DNA of 31,321 nucleotides from NCBI GenBank assembly GCA_002315935.1, contig DCII01000056.1, positions 6,517 to 37,837 of the forward strand, in the 5' to 3' direction. This DNA comes from Ruminococcaceae bacterium UBA1730. GTDB taxonomy: Bacteria > Bacillota > Clostridia > Oscillospirales > Acutalibacteraceae. Numbering within the stretch: the first letter of the stretch is position 1; each line of letters opens with the position of its first letter. Positions 1-7,143 of this stretch are shown piece after piece. A program made the translations under genes and the position numbers. The notes under the pieces are model-generated. The model had not been told where the DNA came from. It searched no databases and was given only the letters and a program-made list of their open reading frames with translations.

Positions 1-946
1 TCGGGTTGTTGCCCATGCCGATGAGACCCATCATTTCAACATGAGCGGGAACTGATGATGAACCTGCGAACTGTGCATCTGAATGCATTCTGCCCATTGT
101 GTCTGTCATACCGTAGGAAGCAGGGCCTGCTGCCATATTATCGGGATGAAGAGTTCTGCCTGTGCCGCCGCCCGAAGCAACGGAGAAATAGTTAACGCCG
201 TTTTCGATGCACCATTTCTTATATGTGCCTGCAACGGGATGCTGAAATCTTGTGGGGTTGGTTGAGTTGCCGGTGATGGAAACGCCGACATTTTCAAGAC
301 GCATGATAGCAACGCCTTCGGGAACATTATCAGCACCGTAGCATCTAACTTCAGCTCTGGGGCCGCTTGAGTATGCCTTTTCTTCAACAACCTTAACGGT
401 TTCCGAATAAGGATCAAACTCTGTCTTGCAATATGTGAAGCCGTTTATTCTTGAGATAATCATAGCGGCATCCTTGCCGAGACCGTTGAGGATAACCTTA
501 AGGGGCTTATTTCTTACCTTGTTTGCGTTGAGAGCGATTTTGATAGCACCTTCAGCGGCAGCGAATGATTCGTGACCTGCAAGGAAGCAGAAGCACTCTG
601 TTTCGTCTGTGAGGAGCATCTTGCCGAGGTTACCGTGGCCGAGACCGACCTTTCTGTTTTCGGCAACTGAACCGGGGATGCAGAATGACTGAAGACCGAC
701 ACCGATAGCAGCCGAAGCATCAGCAGCCTTTGTGCATCCTGACTTGATTGCGATTGCACAACCAACTGTGTAAGCCCAGACAGCGTTTTCGAAGCAGATG
801 GGCTGAGTTTCTCTTACTATCTTGTCGCAGTCGATACCCTTAGCAAGAGTGATTTCTTTACATTCTTCGATTGAAGAAATGCCATATTCAGCGAGAACAG
901 CATTGATTTTATCAACACGTCTCTCGTAGCTTTCAAATAATGCCAT
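1..946 (-). CDS. GGGtGRT protein, partial (3' end beyond window)
   Basis: The frame is open from an ATG at 946 to the left edge, giving 315 residues without a stop, so the gene is cut by the window. The start follows a clear GGAGG ribosome binding site (about 952-960 on the plus strand). The residues GGGTGRT, at about residue 259 (152-172), are the hallmark that names the GGGtGRT family, and the start MALFESYERRVDKINAVL fits it. The protein has several cysteines and no membrane segment or signal peptide, so it is cytoplasmic. The family is usually a little over 330 residues, so only the last part should be missing. It lies 22 bases downstream of an Fe-S scaffold gene and is surely cotranscribed with it. 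That pairing is recurrent in anaerobes and suggests a role with an iron-sulfur cluster, but the biochemical function is unknown to me. Confidence 0.88.
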   Translation of the reverse strand, partial: MALFESYERRVDKINAVLAEYGISSIEECKEITLAKGIDCDKIVRETQPICFENAVWAYTVGCAIAIKSGCTKAADASAAIGVGLQSFCIPGSVAENRKVGLGHGNLGKMLLTDETECFCFLAGHESFAAAEGAIKIALNANKVRNKPLKVILNGLGKDAAMIISRINGFTYCKTEFDPYSETVKVVEEKAYSSGPRAEVRCYGADNVPEGVAIMRLENVGVSITGNSTNPTRFQHPVAGTYKKWCIENGVNYFSVASGGGTGRTLHPDNMAAGPASYGMTDTMGRMHSDAQFAGSSSVPAHVEMMGLIGMGNNP

Positions 947-968
947 TGTAATTTTCCTCCTCTTACTA

Positions 969-1664
969 TTATTCTTTTCTCGGGTCAATATACTTGACAG
1001 CTTCGTTGAATCTGCCGTAATTGCCGATTGCCTTATTGTATGCGGTTGTAGGATCGTCACCCTTCTTGATGAAGTCAGTCATCTTGCCGAGAGAAACGAA
1101 TTCATAGCCGATAACCTGATCGTCAGCATCGAGAGCAAGTCTTGTAACATAGCCCTCTGCCATTTCGAGATAACGGACACCCTTGACCTTTGTGCCGTAC
1201 ATTGTGCCGACCTGTGAACGAAGACCCTTGCCGAGGTCTTCAAGACCTGCACCGACTGAAAGACCGTCTTCCGAGAAAGCGGACTGTGAACGGCCGTAAA
1301 CAATCTGAAGGAAGAGCTCACGCATAGCTGTGTTGATAGCATCGCAAACGAGGTCTGTGTTGAGAGCCTCAAGGATGGTTTTGCCGGGAAGAATTTCAGC
1401 AGCCATAGCAGCTGAATGGGTCATACCGGAGCAACCGATTGTTTCAACAAGAGCTTCTTCGATAACGCCGTTTTTAACATTGAGTGAAAGCTTGCAGGCT
1501 CCCTGCTGAGGAGCACACCAGCCAACACCATGTGTGAAAGCGGAGATATCTTTGATTTCATAAGCCTTAACCCACTTGCCCTCTTCGGGAATGGGTGCAG
1601 GACCGTGGTTGGGTCCCTTTGCTACGCAGCACATATTCTGTACTTCGTTAGTGTAATTAATCAT
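969..1664 (-). CDS. Iron-sulfur cluster assembly scaffold protein, IscU/NifU-like
   Basis: The protein has 231 residues and starts at an ATG preceded by AAAGGAG with good spacing. The segment TIGCSGMTHSAAMAAEIL (from about residue 75) matches the IscU/NifU pattern around the second cluster-binding cysteine. Other candidate ligands are C50 and C57 in GWCAPQQGAC and C107. It is longer than a standard IscU of about 130 residues, with an extra C-terminal half (TMYGTKVKGVRYLEMAEGYVTRL) that I do not recognise. It is the first gene of an operon with the GGGtGRT gene. That partner suggests a specialised scaffold for one client rather than the housekeeping Fe-S machinery; this is an inference. No cysteine desulfurase is visible in the window. 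The product should be cytoplasmic. Confidence 0.85.
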   Translation of the reverse strand: MINYTNEVQNMCCVAKGPNHGPAPIPEEGKWVKAYEIKDISAFTHGVGWCAPQQGACKLSLNVKNGVIEEALVETIGCSGMTHSAAMAAEILPGKTILEALNTDLVCDAINTAMRELFLQIVYGRSQSAFSEDGLSVGAGLEDLGKGLRSQVGTMYGTKVKGVRYLEMAEGYVTRLALDADDQVIGYEFVSLGKMTDFIKKGDDPTTAYNKAIGNYGRFNEAVKYIDPRKE

Positions 1665-1694
1665 TACTTTTTACTCCTTTCAAAAGGTGATTTG

Positions 1695-1740
1695 AGGAAA
1701 CGCTGAAAAGATGCGATGTCGCATTTATTCAGCGGTTCCT
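1695..1740. repeat. Long nested hairpin in the 5' leader of the Fe-S operon
   Basis: Three nested inverted arms are visible: AGGAA (1695-1699) with TTCCT (1736-1740), CGCTGAA (1701-1707) with TTCAGCG (1728-1734), and ATGCGA (1711-1716) with TCGCAT (1719-1724). No T tract follows on either strand, so it is not a classical terminator. It falls inside the predicted 5' leader of the scaffold gene and leaves the ribosome binding site free. It may stabilise the RNA or be a small dispersed repeat. Confidence 0.7.
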
Positions 1741-1756
1741 TAAAACCAACACTATG

Positions 1757-1785
1757 ATTTTATAACAATTCGCACTATATATCAA
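1757..1785 (-). promoter_or_regulatory. Predicted promoter of the Fe-S scaffold/GGGtGRT operon
   Basis: On the minus strand a -35-like TTGATA (1780-1785) is followed after 17 bases by TAAAAT (1757-1762). Transcription would start near 1750, giving a leader of about 85 bases that contains the hairpin at 1695-1740. Confidence 0.55.
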
Positions 1786-1826
1786 GTGTTAATTTGCACA
1801 ACATAAAAATTTTAGCTTCAACAATT

Positions 1827-2516
1827 TTATTTCTTTTTTGCTTCTTTCATCCTTCTGAATTCCGGAAGCCATAAATTCTTGTAAATAATGAGTGCACCGG
1901 CGATGGAAACAACAATTGTTATGACCATGAGAATTCCGACTCCCATAGTGGGTGCAAAAATGAGAACCACAACGCCGCTGAGAATCGGTGCAATGCCGAG
2001 CTTCCAATGCTTGAAGAAATAACCTGCTCCGAGTGCTCCGAAAAGAGCGGGCAGAACCTGCTCAAATGCAGGCTTGAAGACCGAGCCTTCTGCGGTAATT
2101 TTCGGAAGAACGGGGCTGAAGGCGAGCACTCCGACTGCGATGACCACCGTTGTTACGATTGAAGAAACGGCAATTGAAAGGGTTGAGATAACCTCTCCCT
2201 CTTCGGTATTTGCTCTGACCTTTGCGTTTTCTATTGCGTTAAGTCCGCAGGGAAGCTTGAGGTTTGAGACATTGCCCGTAACGAAGCTCAGATATGTTCC
2301 GCCTGCACCGAGCATCGGAATATATGTAACGGTTTCGATGATACCCGTCGGCCAATAGAGAATAAGAATCGGAGGAAGAATCTTTGCAAGCACTCCGAGC
2401 GACGGCCATTGGCTGAGATAAATTGAAATCGCAACGGGAACCATAAACAGAGCGGCAAGAGCGGCATAATTCCATATTGCTCCCCATTTGTGAAGCTTAT
2501 CAAAATATGTTTTCAT
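1827..2516 (-). CDS. Polytopic membrane protein, partner of the DUF5058 protein
   Basis: The likely start is the ATG at 2516 (MKTYFDKLHKWG), giving 229 residues. The start overlaps the upstream stop codon as TAATG, and GGAGGT lies just before it, so the two genes are translationally coupled. A longer frame to 2543 would run into the upstream gene. Hydrophobic stretches at about residues 15-37, 40-65, 110-133, 150-168, 172-190 and 192-212 suggest five or six membrane helices. The conserved-looking loop GAGGTYLSFVTGNVSNLKLP (residues 70-89) sits between the second and third helices. There is no ATP-binding motif or known transporter signature. I infer that it forms a two-subunit membrane transporter with its neighbour. 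The substrate is unknown. Confidence 0.72.
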   Translation of the reverse strand: MKTYFDKLHKWGAIWNYAALAALFMVPVAISIYLSQWPSLGVLAKILPPILILYWPTGIIETVTYIPMLGAGGTYLSFVTGNVSNLKLPCGLNAIENAKVRANTEEGEVISTLSIAVSSIVTTVVIAVGVLAFSPVLPKITAEGSVFKPAFEQVLPALFGALGAGYFFKHWKLGIAPILSGVVVLIFAPTMGVGILMVITIVVSIAGALIIYKNLWLPEFRRMKEAKKK

Positions 2517-3352
2517 TACATAACACCTCCTACCGAATACCATGTGAAGGTGCGGAGTCCTTCGGGAAGAACCGCCGTGAAGAGAATTGCACAGCCCATT
2601 GCGGCAAACATTGCAAGAGGCATTGCAAAGGATTCGAATTTTTCAAGCCTTTTGATTTTTTTGCACAGAGCCGTGAAGATAAGCATGAAAACAGTTGCAC
2701 AGATAAGGGTGAGAATCGAAATAACTCCTGAGGATTCCGTGATGACATTCTTCGTGACCTCTTCGCCTGCTTCATTGAGAACGATTTCCTTTGTTGTCGT
2801 GCAGCTGTTGATTGCTCTTGCGATGAATGCCGAAATTATGCCTATGAAAGCGGCGGCTGAAAGAACATCGCCGAGCTTCTTCGTGCTTTCATTCTTATTG
2901 ACCGTGCTTCCGATTTTATTCTGAAGCTTTTTGCAAACGAGCGGAAGATAGATGAGAGGAGAGCAGGCTCCGATAGTCATAGCCCATACGATAGTTGAAA
3001 ATGCGGCAGGATTATCAACGGGATTGCTCAGCGATCCGCCGATAACTCCGAGAGCGGTCTCTGCGGCAACTGTTTCGTATGCAAGGTTGCCGATAACCGA
3101 AAGCCTTATCCACGGAAGAACTATTCCGAGTGCATTTGCAAGCACAATTACCGTTGCGAGAATTGAAATTGACGGTGCAAGGGTGAAGAGAATTGTTGAA
3201 ATGACGGTGTTTTTAAGAGTTTCCGATGAGATTCCGAGTTTTTTGCCGTGCTTCCACGATTTGACGGCAAAGAACAGTGACTGTGAAATAATGAACACAA
3301 CAATTGCAATTGCAATGCCGTACATTACAGGACTTTCCTTGAAATCAGTCAA
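2516..3352 (-). CDS. DUF5058-type membrane protein
   Basis: The protein has 278 residues if read from the TTG at 3352. No ATG is available in frame. A CTG at 3370 preceded by GAGGGG is an alternative, but the predicted transcript starts near 3379, leaving very little leader for it. The segment WKHGKKLGISSETLKNTVISTILFTLAPSISILATV followed by PWIRLSVIG and then AYETVAAETA fits my memory of the DUF5058 family of Firmicutes membrane proteins. About seven hydrophobic segments are visible, with a soluble loop at about residues 183-208. The gene ends in a TAATG overlap with the second membrane protein. The family has no established function that I know. Stable pairing with a second polytopic protein suggests a heteromeric transporter. 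No adjacent hydrolase gene is present here. Confidence 0.75.
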   Translation of the reverse strand: MTDFKESPVMYGIAIAIVVFIISQSLFFAVKSWKHGKKLGISSETLKNTVISTILFTLAPSISILATVIVLANALGIVLPWIRLSVIGNLAYETVAAETALGVIGGSLSNPVDNPAAFSTIVWAMTIGACSPLIYLPLVCKKLQNKIGSTVNKNESTKKLGDVLSAAAFIGIISAFIARAINSCTTTKEIVLNEAGEEVTKNVITESSGVISILTLICATVFMLIFTALCKKIKRLEKFESFAMPLAMFAAMGCAILFTAVLPEGLRTFTWYSVGGVM

Positions 3353-3385
3353 AATATCACTTCCATTCAGAAATTTCCCCTCAAT

Positions 3386-3413
3386 ATTATCATAGTATAT
3401 TGATATAAGTCAA
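3386..3413 (-). promoter_or_regulatory. Predicted promoter of the DUF5058 operon
   Basis: TTGACT (3408-3413, minus strand) is followed after 16 bases by GATAAT (3386-3391). Transcription would begin about 27 bases before the TTG start at 3352. This promoter is divergent from the lacZ promoter in the same intergenic stretch. Confidence 0.6.
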
Positions 3414-3423
3414 CATATTTTTA

Positions 3424-3452
3424 TGGACAAATCGGCTAATCGGTGGTAAGAT
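3424..3452 (+). promoter_or_regulatory. Predicted promoter of lacZ-ybaK
   Basis: TGGACA (3424-3429) and TAAGAT (3447-3452) are separated by exactly 17 bases, and the start codon is 34 bases downstream. The spacer contains a direct repeat, AATCGG at 3430-3435 and 3438-3443, that could be part of an operator. Confidence 0.6.
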
Positions 3453-3463
3453 AAAAATATATT

Positions 3464-3478
3464 TTCCTTTGAAAGGAA
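3464..3478 (+). promoter_or_regulatory. 15-base palindrome enclosing the lacZ ribosome binding site
   Basis: TTCCTTTGAAAGGAA is a perfect inverted repeat around a central G. Its right arm, AAAGGAA, is the ribosome binding site of the beta-galactosidase gene starting at 3486. It could act as a DNA operator or as a hairpin that masks the site in the mRNA. Confidence 0.5.
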
Positions 3479-3485
3479 GAAAAAC

Positions 3486-6400
3486 ATGGAAGAACTCAGA
3501 TACTGGGAAAACCCGTTGATAATCAAAGAAAACAAAGAAGACGGTCACAACACTTCTCCGACTTATCCTTCGGTTAAGGATGCTCTTGAAGGGGTCAGAA
3601 CGGACACACGCTTTTCTCTCAACGGAATATGGAAATTCCATTGGCAACAGGGCGTTGACAATCTTGATGACCGACTTGTTTCAGACGAATATCCCTGCCT
3701 CGACTGGGACGACATTTCCGTGCCGTCTCTCTGGCAGCTCAAGGGTTACGGAAAACCGATTTATCTTTGTGCCTCTTATCCGAAGGCTCTTTCAACAGCA
3801 GAAAATCAAATTCCGAAAATCAGCCATTCGCTCAACGAGGTCGGCATATACAGAAGAACCTTTACTCTGCCCGAATACTTTGAAAATAAAGAAATTTTTA
3901 TCCATTTCGGAGCGGTCAAAGCAGGATTTTTTCTCTACATAAACGGCATGAAGGTCGGCTATTCCCAAGGCTCAATGACCCCTGCGGAATTTGATATAAC
4001 GAAATATGTTCATCAAGGCGAAAACTCCATTGCGGTTGAGGTTTATCGCTACACGGACGGCACATATCTTGAGGACCAGGATATGTGGTTCCTCTGCGGA
4101 ATTTACAGAGATGTGTATATCTATGCCGAAGAGAAGCTTTTCATCAGGGATTTCTTTGCCGATGCTTCTCTTGACGAAACATATGAAAACGGAAAGCTCA
4201 ATCTTGAAGTAACGGTGGCAAATCACGGTGAAGAAATGGAATGTACCGTTATCGCTTCTCTTGTTCACGACAATATAACCGAAAAGCTCGCAAACGAAAA
4301 GATAGTTGCATCAAGCGGAAAAACGGTTCTGAATTTCAGCTATCTCAAGGAGAATGTCAGAAAATGGTCGGCAGAGGAGCCGAATCTTTACACTCTCGTT
4401 ATTTCAGTCAAGGCGAACAGAAAGCTTTATTGCGTCAAAAGCATCAAAATCGGCTTCAAAAAGGTTGAGATAAAAGGTAATATCTTATATATCAACGAAA
4501 AAAGGGTTATCATAAAGGGCGTTAACCGCCACGATTTTGACCCAGACAACGGTTGGGCAGTGCCGAAGGAAAGGTATTTTCAGGACCTTTATCTGATGAA
4601 GCAGGCAAACATCAACGCCATTCGGACAAGTCACTATCCGAATGCGGAGATTTTTTATGATTTATGCGATGAACTCGGTTTTTATGTTATGGACGAGGCC
4701 GATGTTGAGTCTCACGGCGTTCGAAGAAAGAACTGCCCCGGCGACAACGAGGATTTCACCATGGCGGTTGTTGACAGAGCGGAAAGAATGGTGCTTCGTG
4801 ACCGAAGTCACGCCTGTGTATGCTTCTGGTCGCTCGGAAATGAAGCCGGAGACGGCTCGAATTTCGCCCGTGAAAAGGAAGCAATTCTCGCTCTCGACAA
4901 ATCAAGACCTATTCACTATGAGGGAGATTATGACCTCACCAAGAGCGATTTCATCAGCAGGATGTATCCCGTTGAAGGCATAGTTGAAAAACTCCGCAAC
5001 AAAGAGGAAATCAAAACAACTCTCTATGACAATGTTGCGAATATTCTTGCCGCAGACAACAAGCCCGTTCCTGCGGAAAAATATAACGATCATCCCGTAA
5101 TTTACTGCGAATATGCTCACGCAATGGAAAACAGTCTCGGCAACTTTAAGGAATATGTTGACGATTTCGAAAAATATGAGCATATGGCAGGTGGATTCAT
5201 CTGGGATTATGTTGACCAGTCCATCCATATGGTTGAAAACGGAACCGAAAAATGGCTCTACGGCGGTGACTTCGATGAGGGCGAAACAAGCTATTATTTC
5301 TGTGCAAACGGCATAATCGGTGCAGACAGAATTCCGCATCCGTCTTACTACGAGGTCAAAAATGTTTATTCGAATTTAGAAGCAACTGACTTTGAAGACG
5401 GAAAAATCACCGTTAAAAATAAAAATCTTTTCATTTCAACCGAGGATTATGACATTCGTTGGAGCATCTCGGTTGACGGTTACGAAAAGGAAAGCGGCGT
5501 TATAAAGACGGTTATCGCTCCTCTTTCGCAGGAAGAAATCAGTCTTCCGGTATCGCTTGAAAATTATCCCGACGGCGAAGTTATTCTGACCGTTTCGTTC
5601 GTTCTGAATAAGAATAAACCTTGGGCAAAAGCAGGCTTTGAACAAAGCTTCAATCAGTTTATGCTCCGTGAAGCTCCTGCGGCGAAGAAAAACCCCGCAA
5701 ACGGTGATATGAAATTTCTTCGGAGGGGAAAGAATGTTTCAATCATAGGCAAGGATTTCACGGCTGAAATCAAGGGCGGTGCACTGGCTTCTCTCAACTA
5801 TGACGGAAGTGAAATAATTGACGAGAATTCGCCGATGATTCCCGACTTTTTCAGGGCGTTGACCGATAATGATTTCGGATATGTTAACTTTGCTCCGTCT
5901 CTTTCGGGCATTCATCCTCTCTATCAGTGGAAACGCTCAACTGCACAGACTGTTGCCGCAAGGGTCAGAGCAGAATCAACTTCTTCGGGTGTCAGAGTTG
6001 ATGTTAAATGGATTGCACCGTTTACGGCAGGCGTTGAAACATCATATCTTTTCTCACCTGACGGCGAGGTTACCGTTTCCCACAAGGCGAAGGGTCTCCT
6101 TCTGCCGATGCTCAAGGTCGGAATGAGAATGGGCATAAAGAGCAGGCTTGAAAATGCGGAATGGTACGGCAGAGGTCCGCAGGAAAATTATTGCGACAGA
6201 AAAACGGGAGCAAAAATAGCACGCCACAACGCAACAGTTGACGGTCTTGAACACAGATATATGAGACCGCAGGAAAACGGTCACAGGTCAGACACGAGAA
6301 GCCTTGAAATAACAGATGCTTCGGGAAGCGGAATAAAGATTGATGCCATGGATATTCCGTTTGGCTTCAATCTCGGATATTACAACCCCGAAAAACTCGA

Positions 6401-6572
6401 CAGTGCAAAGCATCTTTTCGAGCTTGAAAAGGATAACTGCATAACTCTTTCGCTCGATGCGGCTGAAAGGGGAGTAGGCGGCGATATGCCGGGATGTGCT
6501 TATCTTCATAAGCCATACAAGGTTAACAGCTTTAAAGAATACGGATTTACATTCAGGATTTCAAAGATATGA
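3486..6572 (+). CDS. lacZ: Beta-galactosidase, glycoside hydrolase family 2
   Basis: This enzyme hydrolyses terminal beta-D-galactosyl residues, as in lactose to galactose and glucose. Its 1028 residues match the length of E. coli LacZ (1023). The domain order fits: jelly-roll sugar-binding domain (about 45-215), immunoglobulin-like domain (about 217-320), TIM barrel (about 322-610), then the linker and C-terminal small-chain domains. The GH2 signature RTSHYPNAEIFYDLCDELG is followed by DEADVESHG. The acid/base is E453 in WSLGNEAGDG and the nucleophile is E542 in YCEYAHAMENSLGN. There is no signal peptide, so it acts in the cytoplasm and needs an uptake system; none is adjacent. AAAGGAA precedes the ATG. 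The stop overlaps the next start as ATGA. The palindrome over the ribosome binding site may control expression. Confidence 0.96.
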   Translation: MEELRYWENPLIIKENKEDGHNTSPTYPSVKDALEGVRTDTRFSLNGIWKFHWQQGVDNLDDRLVSDEYPCLDWDDISVPSLWQLKGYGKPIYLCASYPKALSTAENQIPKISHSLNEVGIYRRTFTLPEYFENKEIFIHFGAVKAGFFLYINGMKVGYSQGSMTPAEFDITKYVHQGENSIAVEVYRYTDGTYLEDQDMWFLCGIYRDVYIYAEEKLFIRDFFADASLDETYENGKLNLEVTVANHGEEMECTVIASLVHDNITEKLANEKIVASSGKTVLNFSYLKENVRKWSAEEPNLYTLVISVKANRKLYCVKSIKIGFKKVEIKGNILYINEKRVIIKGVNRHDFDPDNGWAVPKERYFQDLYLMKQANINAIRTSHYPNAEIFYDLCDELGFYVMDEADVESHGVRRKNCPGDNEDFTMAVVDRAERMVLRDRSHACVCFWSLGNEAGDGSNFAREKEAILALDKSRPIHYEGDYDLTKSDFISRMYPVEGIVEKLRNKEEIKTTLYDNVANILAADNKPVPAEKYNDHPVIYCEYAHAMENSLGNFKEYVDDFEKYEHMAGGFIWDYVDQSIHMVENGTEKWLYGGDFDEGETSYYFCANGIIGADRIPHPSYYEVKNVYSNLEATDFEDGKITVKNKNLFISTEDYDIRWSISVDGYEKESGVIKTVIAPLSQEEISLPVSLENYPDGEVILTVSFVLNKNKPWAKAGFEQSFNQFMLREAPAAKKNPANGDMKFLRRGKNVSIIGKDFTAEIKGGALASLNYDGSEIIDENSPMIPDFFRALTDNDFGYVNFAPSLSGIHPLYQWKRSTAQTVAARVRAESTSSGVRVDVKWIAPFTAGVETSYLFSPDGEVTVSHKAKGLLLPMLKVGMRMGIKSRLENAEWYGRGPQENYCDRKTGAKIARHNATVDGLEHRYMRPQENGHRSDTRSLEITDASGSGIKIDAMDIPFGFNLGYYNPEKLDSAKHLFELEKDNCITLSLDAAERGVGGDMPGCAYLHKPYKVNSFKEYGFTFRISKI

Positions 6573-7039
6573 TTAAAACAAATGTTATGAGGCTGCTTGA
6601 TGCGGCAAAAATTGAATATGAGGTGCTCGAATATCCCGTTGACGAAAATGACCTTTCGGGCGAAAGCATCGCAAGAAAAACAGGCAAGGACCATACGCAG
6701 GTTTTCAAAACTCTTGTTTTCAGAGGAGAGAAAAACGGCTTCGGAGTATGCTGCATTCCCGTCTGCGACGAGCTTGAGCTGAAAAAGGTTGCAAAGGCAT
6801 TCGGCGAAAAGAAGGTTGAAATGATTCATGTAAAAGACCTTCTGAAAACAACGGGCTACATCAGAGGCGGTTGCTCACCTATAGGAATGAAAAAGCAGTT
6901 TAAAACCGTTATTGACGAAACTGCAATTCTCTTTGATAAAATCTATGTCAGTGCAGGAATACGGGGTGCAATGATAGGCGTTGACCCGAATGTTCTTGCA
7001 GAATACATTAACGCAGAATTCGTTGATGTAACGATATAA
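6569..7039 (+). CDS. ybaK: Cys-tRNA(Pro)/Cys-tRNA(Cys) deacylase, YbaK/EbsC type
   Basis: This enzyme removes cysteine mistakenly attached to tRNA(Pro), a trans-editing function in translation quality control. The 156-residue length equals that of the family. K47 in HTQVFKTLVF corresponds to the lysine essential for editing in the family, and GGCSPIGMKK (residues 100-109) is the conserved C-terminal signature. The ATG overlaps the lacZ stop in an ATGA, so translation is coupled to lacZ. There is no metabolic reason for the pairing that I can see; such housekeeping genes are often carried along in operons. The product is cytoplasmic. No T-rich terminator on the plus strand directly follows the gene; the hairpin at 7081-7107 has its T tract on the other strand. 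Confidence 0.93.
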   Translation: MIKTNVMRLLDAAKIEYEVLEYPVDENDLSGESIARKTGKDHTQVFKTLVFRGEKNGFGVCCIPVCDELELKKVAKAFGEKKVEMIHVKDLLKTTGYIRGGCSPIGMKKQFKTVIDETAILFDKIYVSAGIRGAMIGVDPNVLAEYINAEFVDVTI

Positions 7040-7073
7040 AAGATTAATTACAACCCTATTTTTCCGCAATATG

Positions 7074-7107
7074 ACAAAAACCCCTGCTCATTTGAGGTGA
7101 GCAGGGG
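7074..7107 (-). terminator. Rho-independent terminator of the papain-like protease gene
   Basis: CCCCTGCTCA (7081-7090) and TGAGCAGGGG (7098-7107) form a perfect 10-base stem. On the minus strand it is followed by TTTTTG, and it begins 37 bases after the protease stop codon. It may also slow plus-strand transcription leaving ybaK. Confidence 0.88.
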
Positions 7108-7143
7108 TAAGCATTGTTGTATATCTTCAACAGGGTTTGGTTC

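Noticed and set aside
1695..1740. A rho-independent terminator for the DUF5058 operon
   Set aside because: No T tract follows the hairpin on either strand, and a promoter for the next operon lies between it and the DUF5058 operon.
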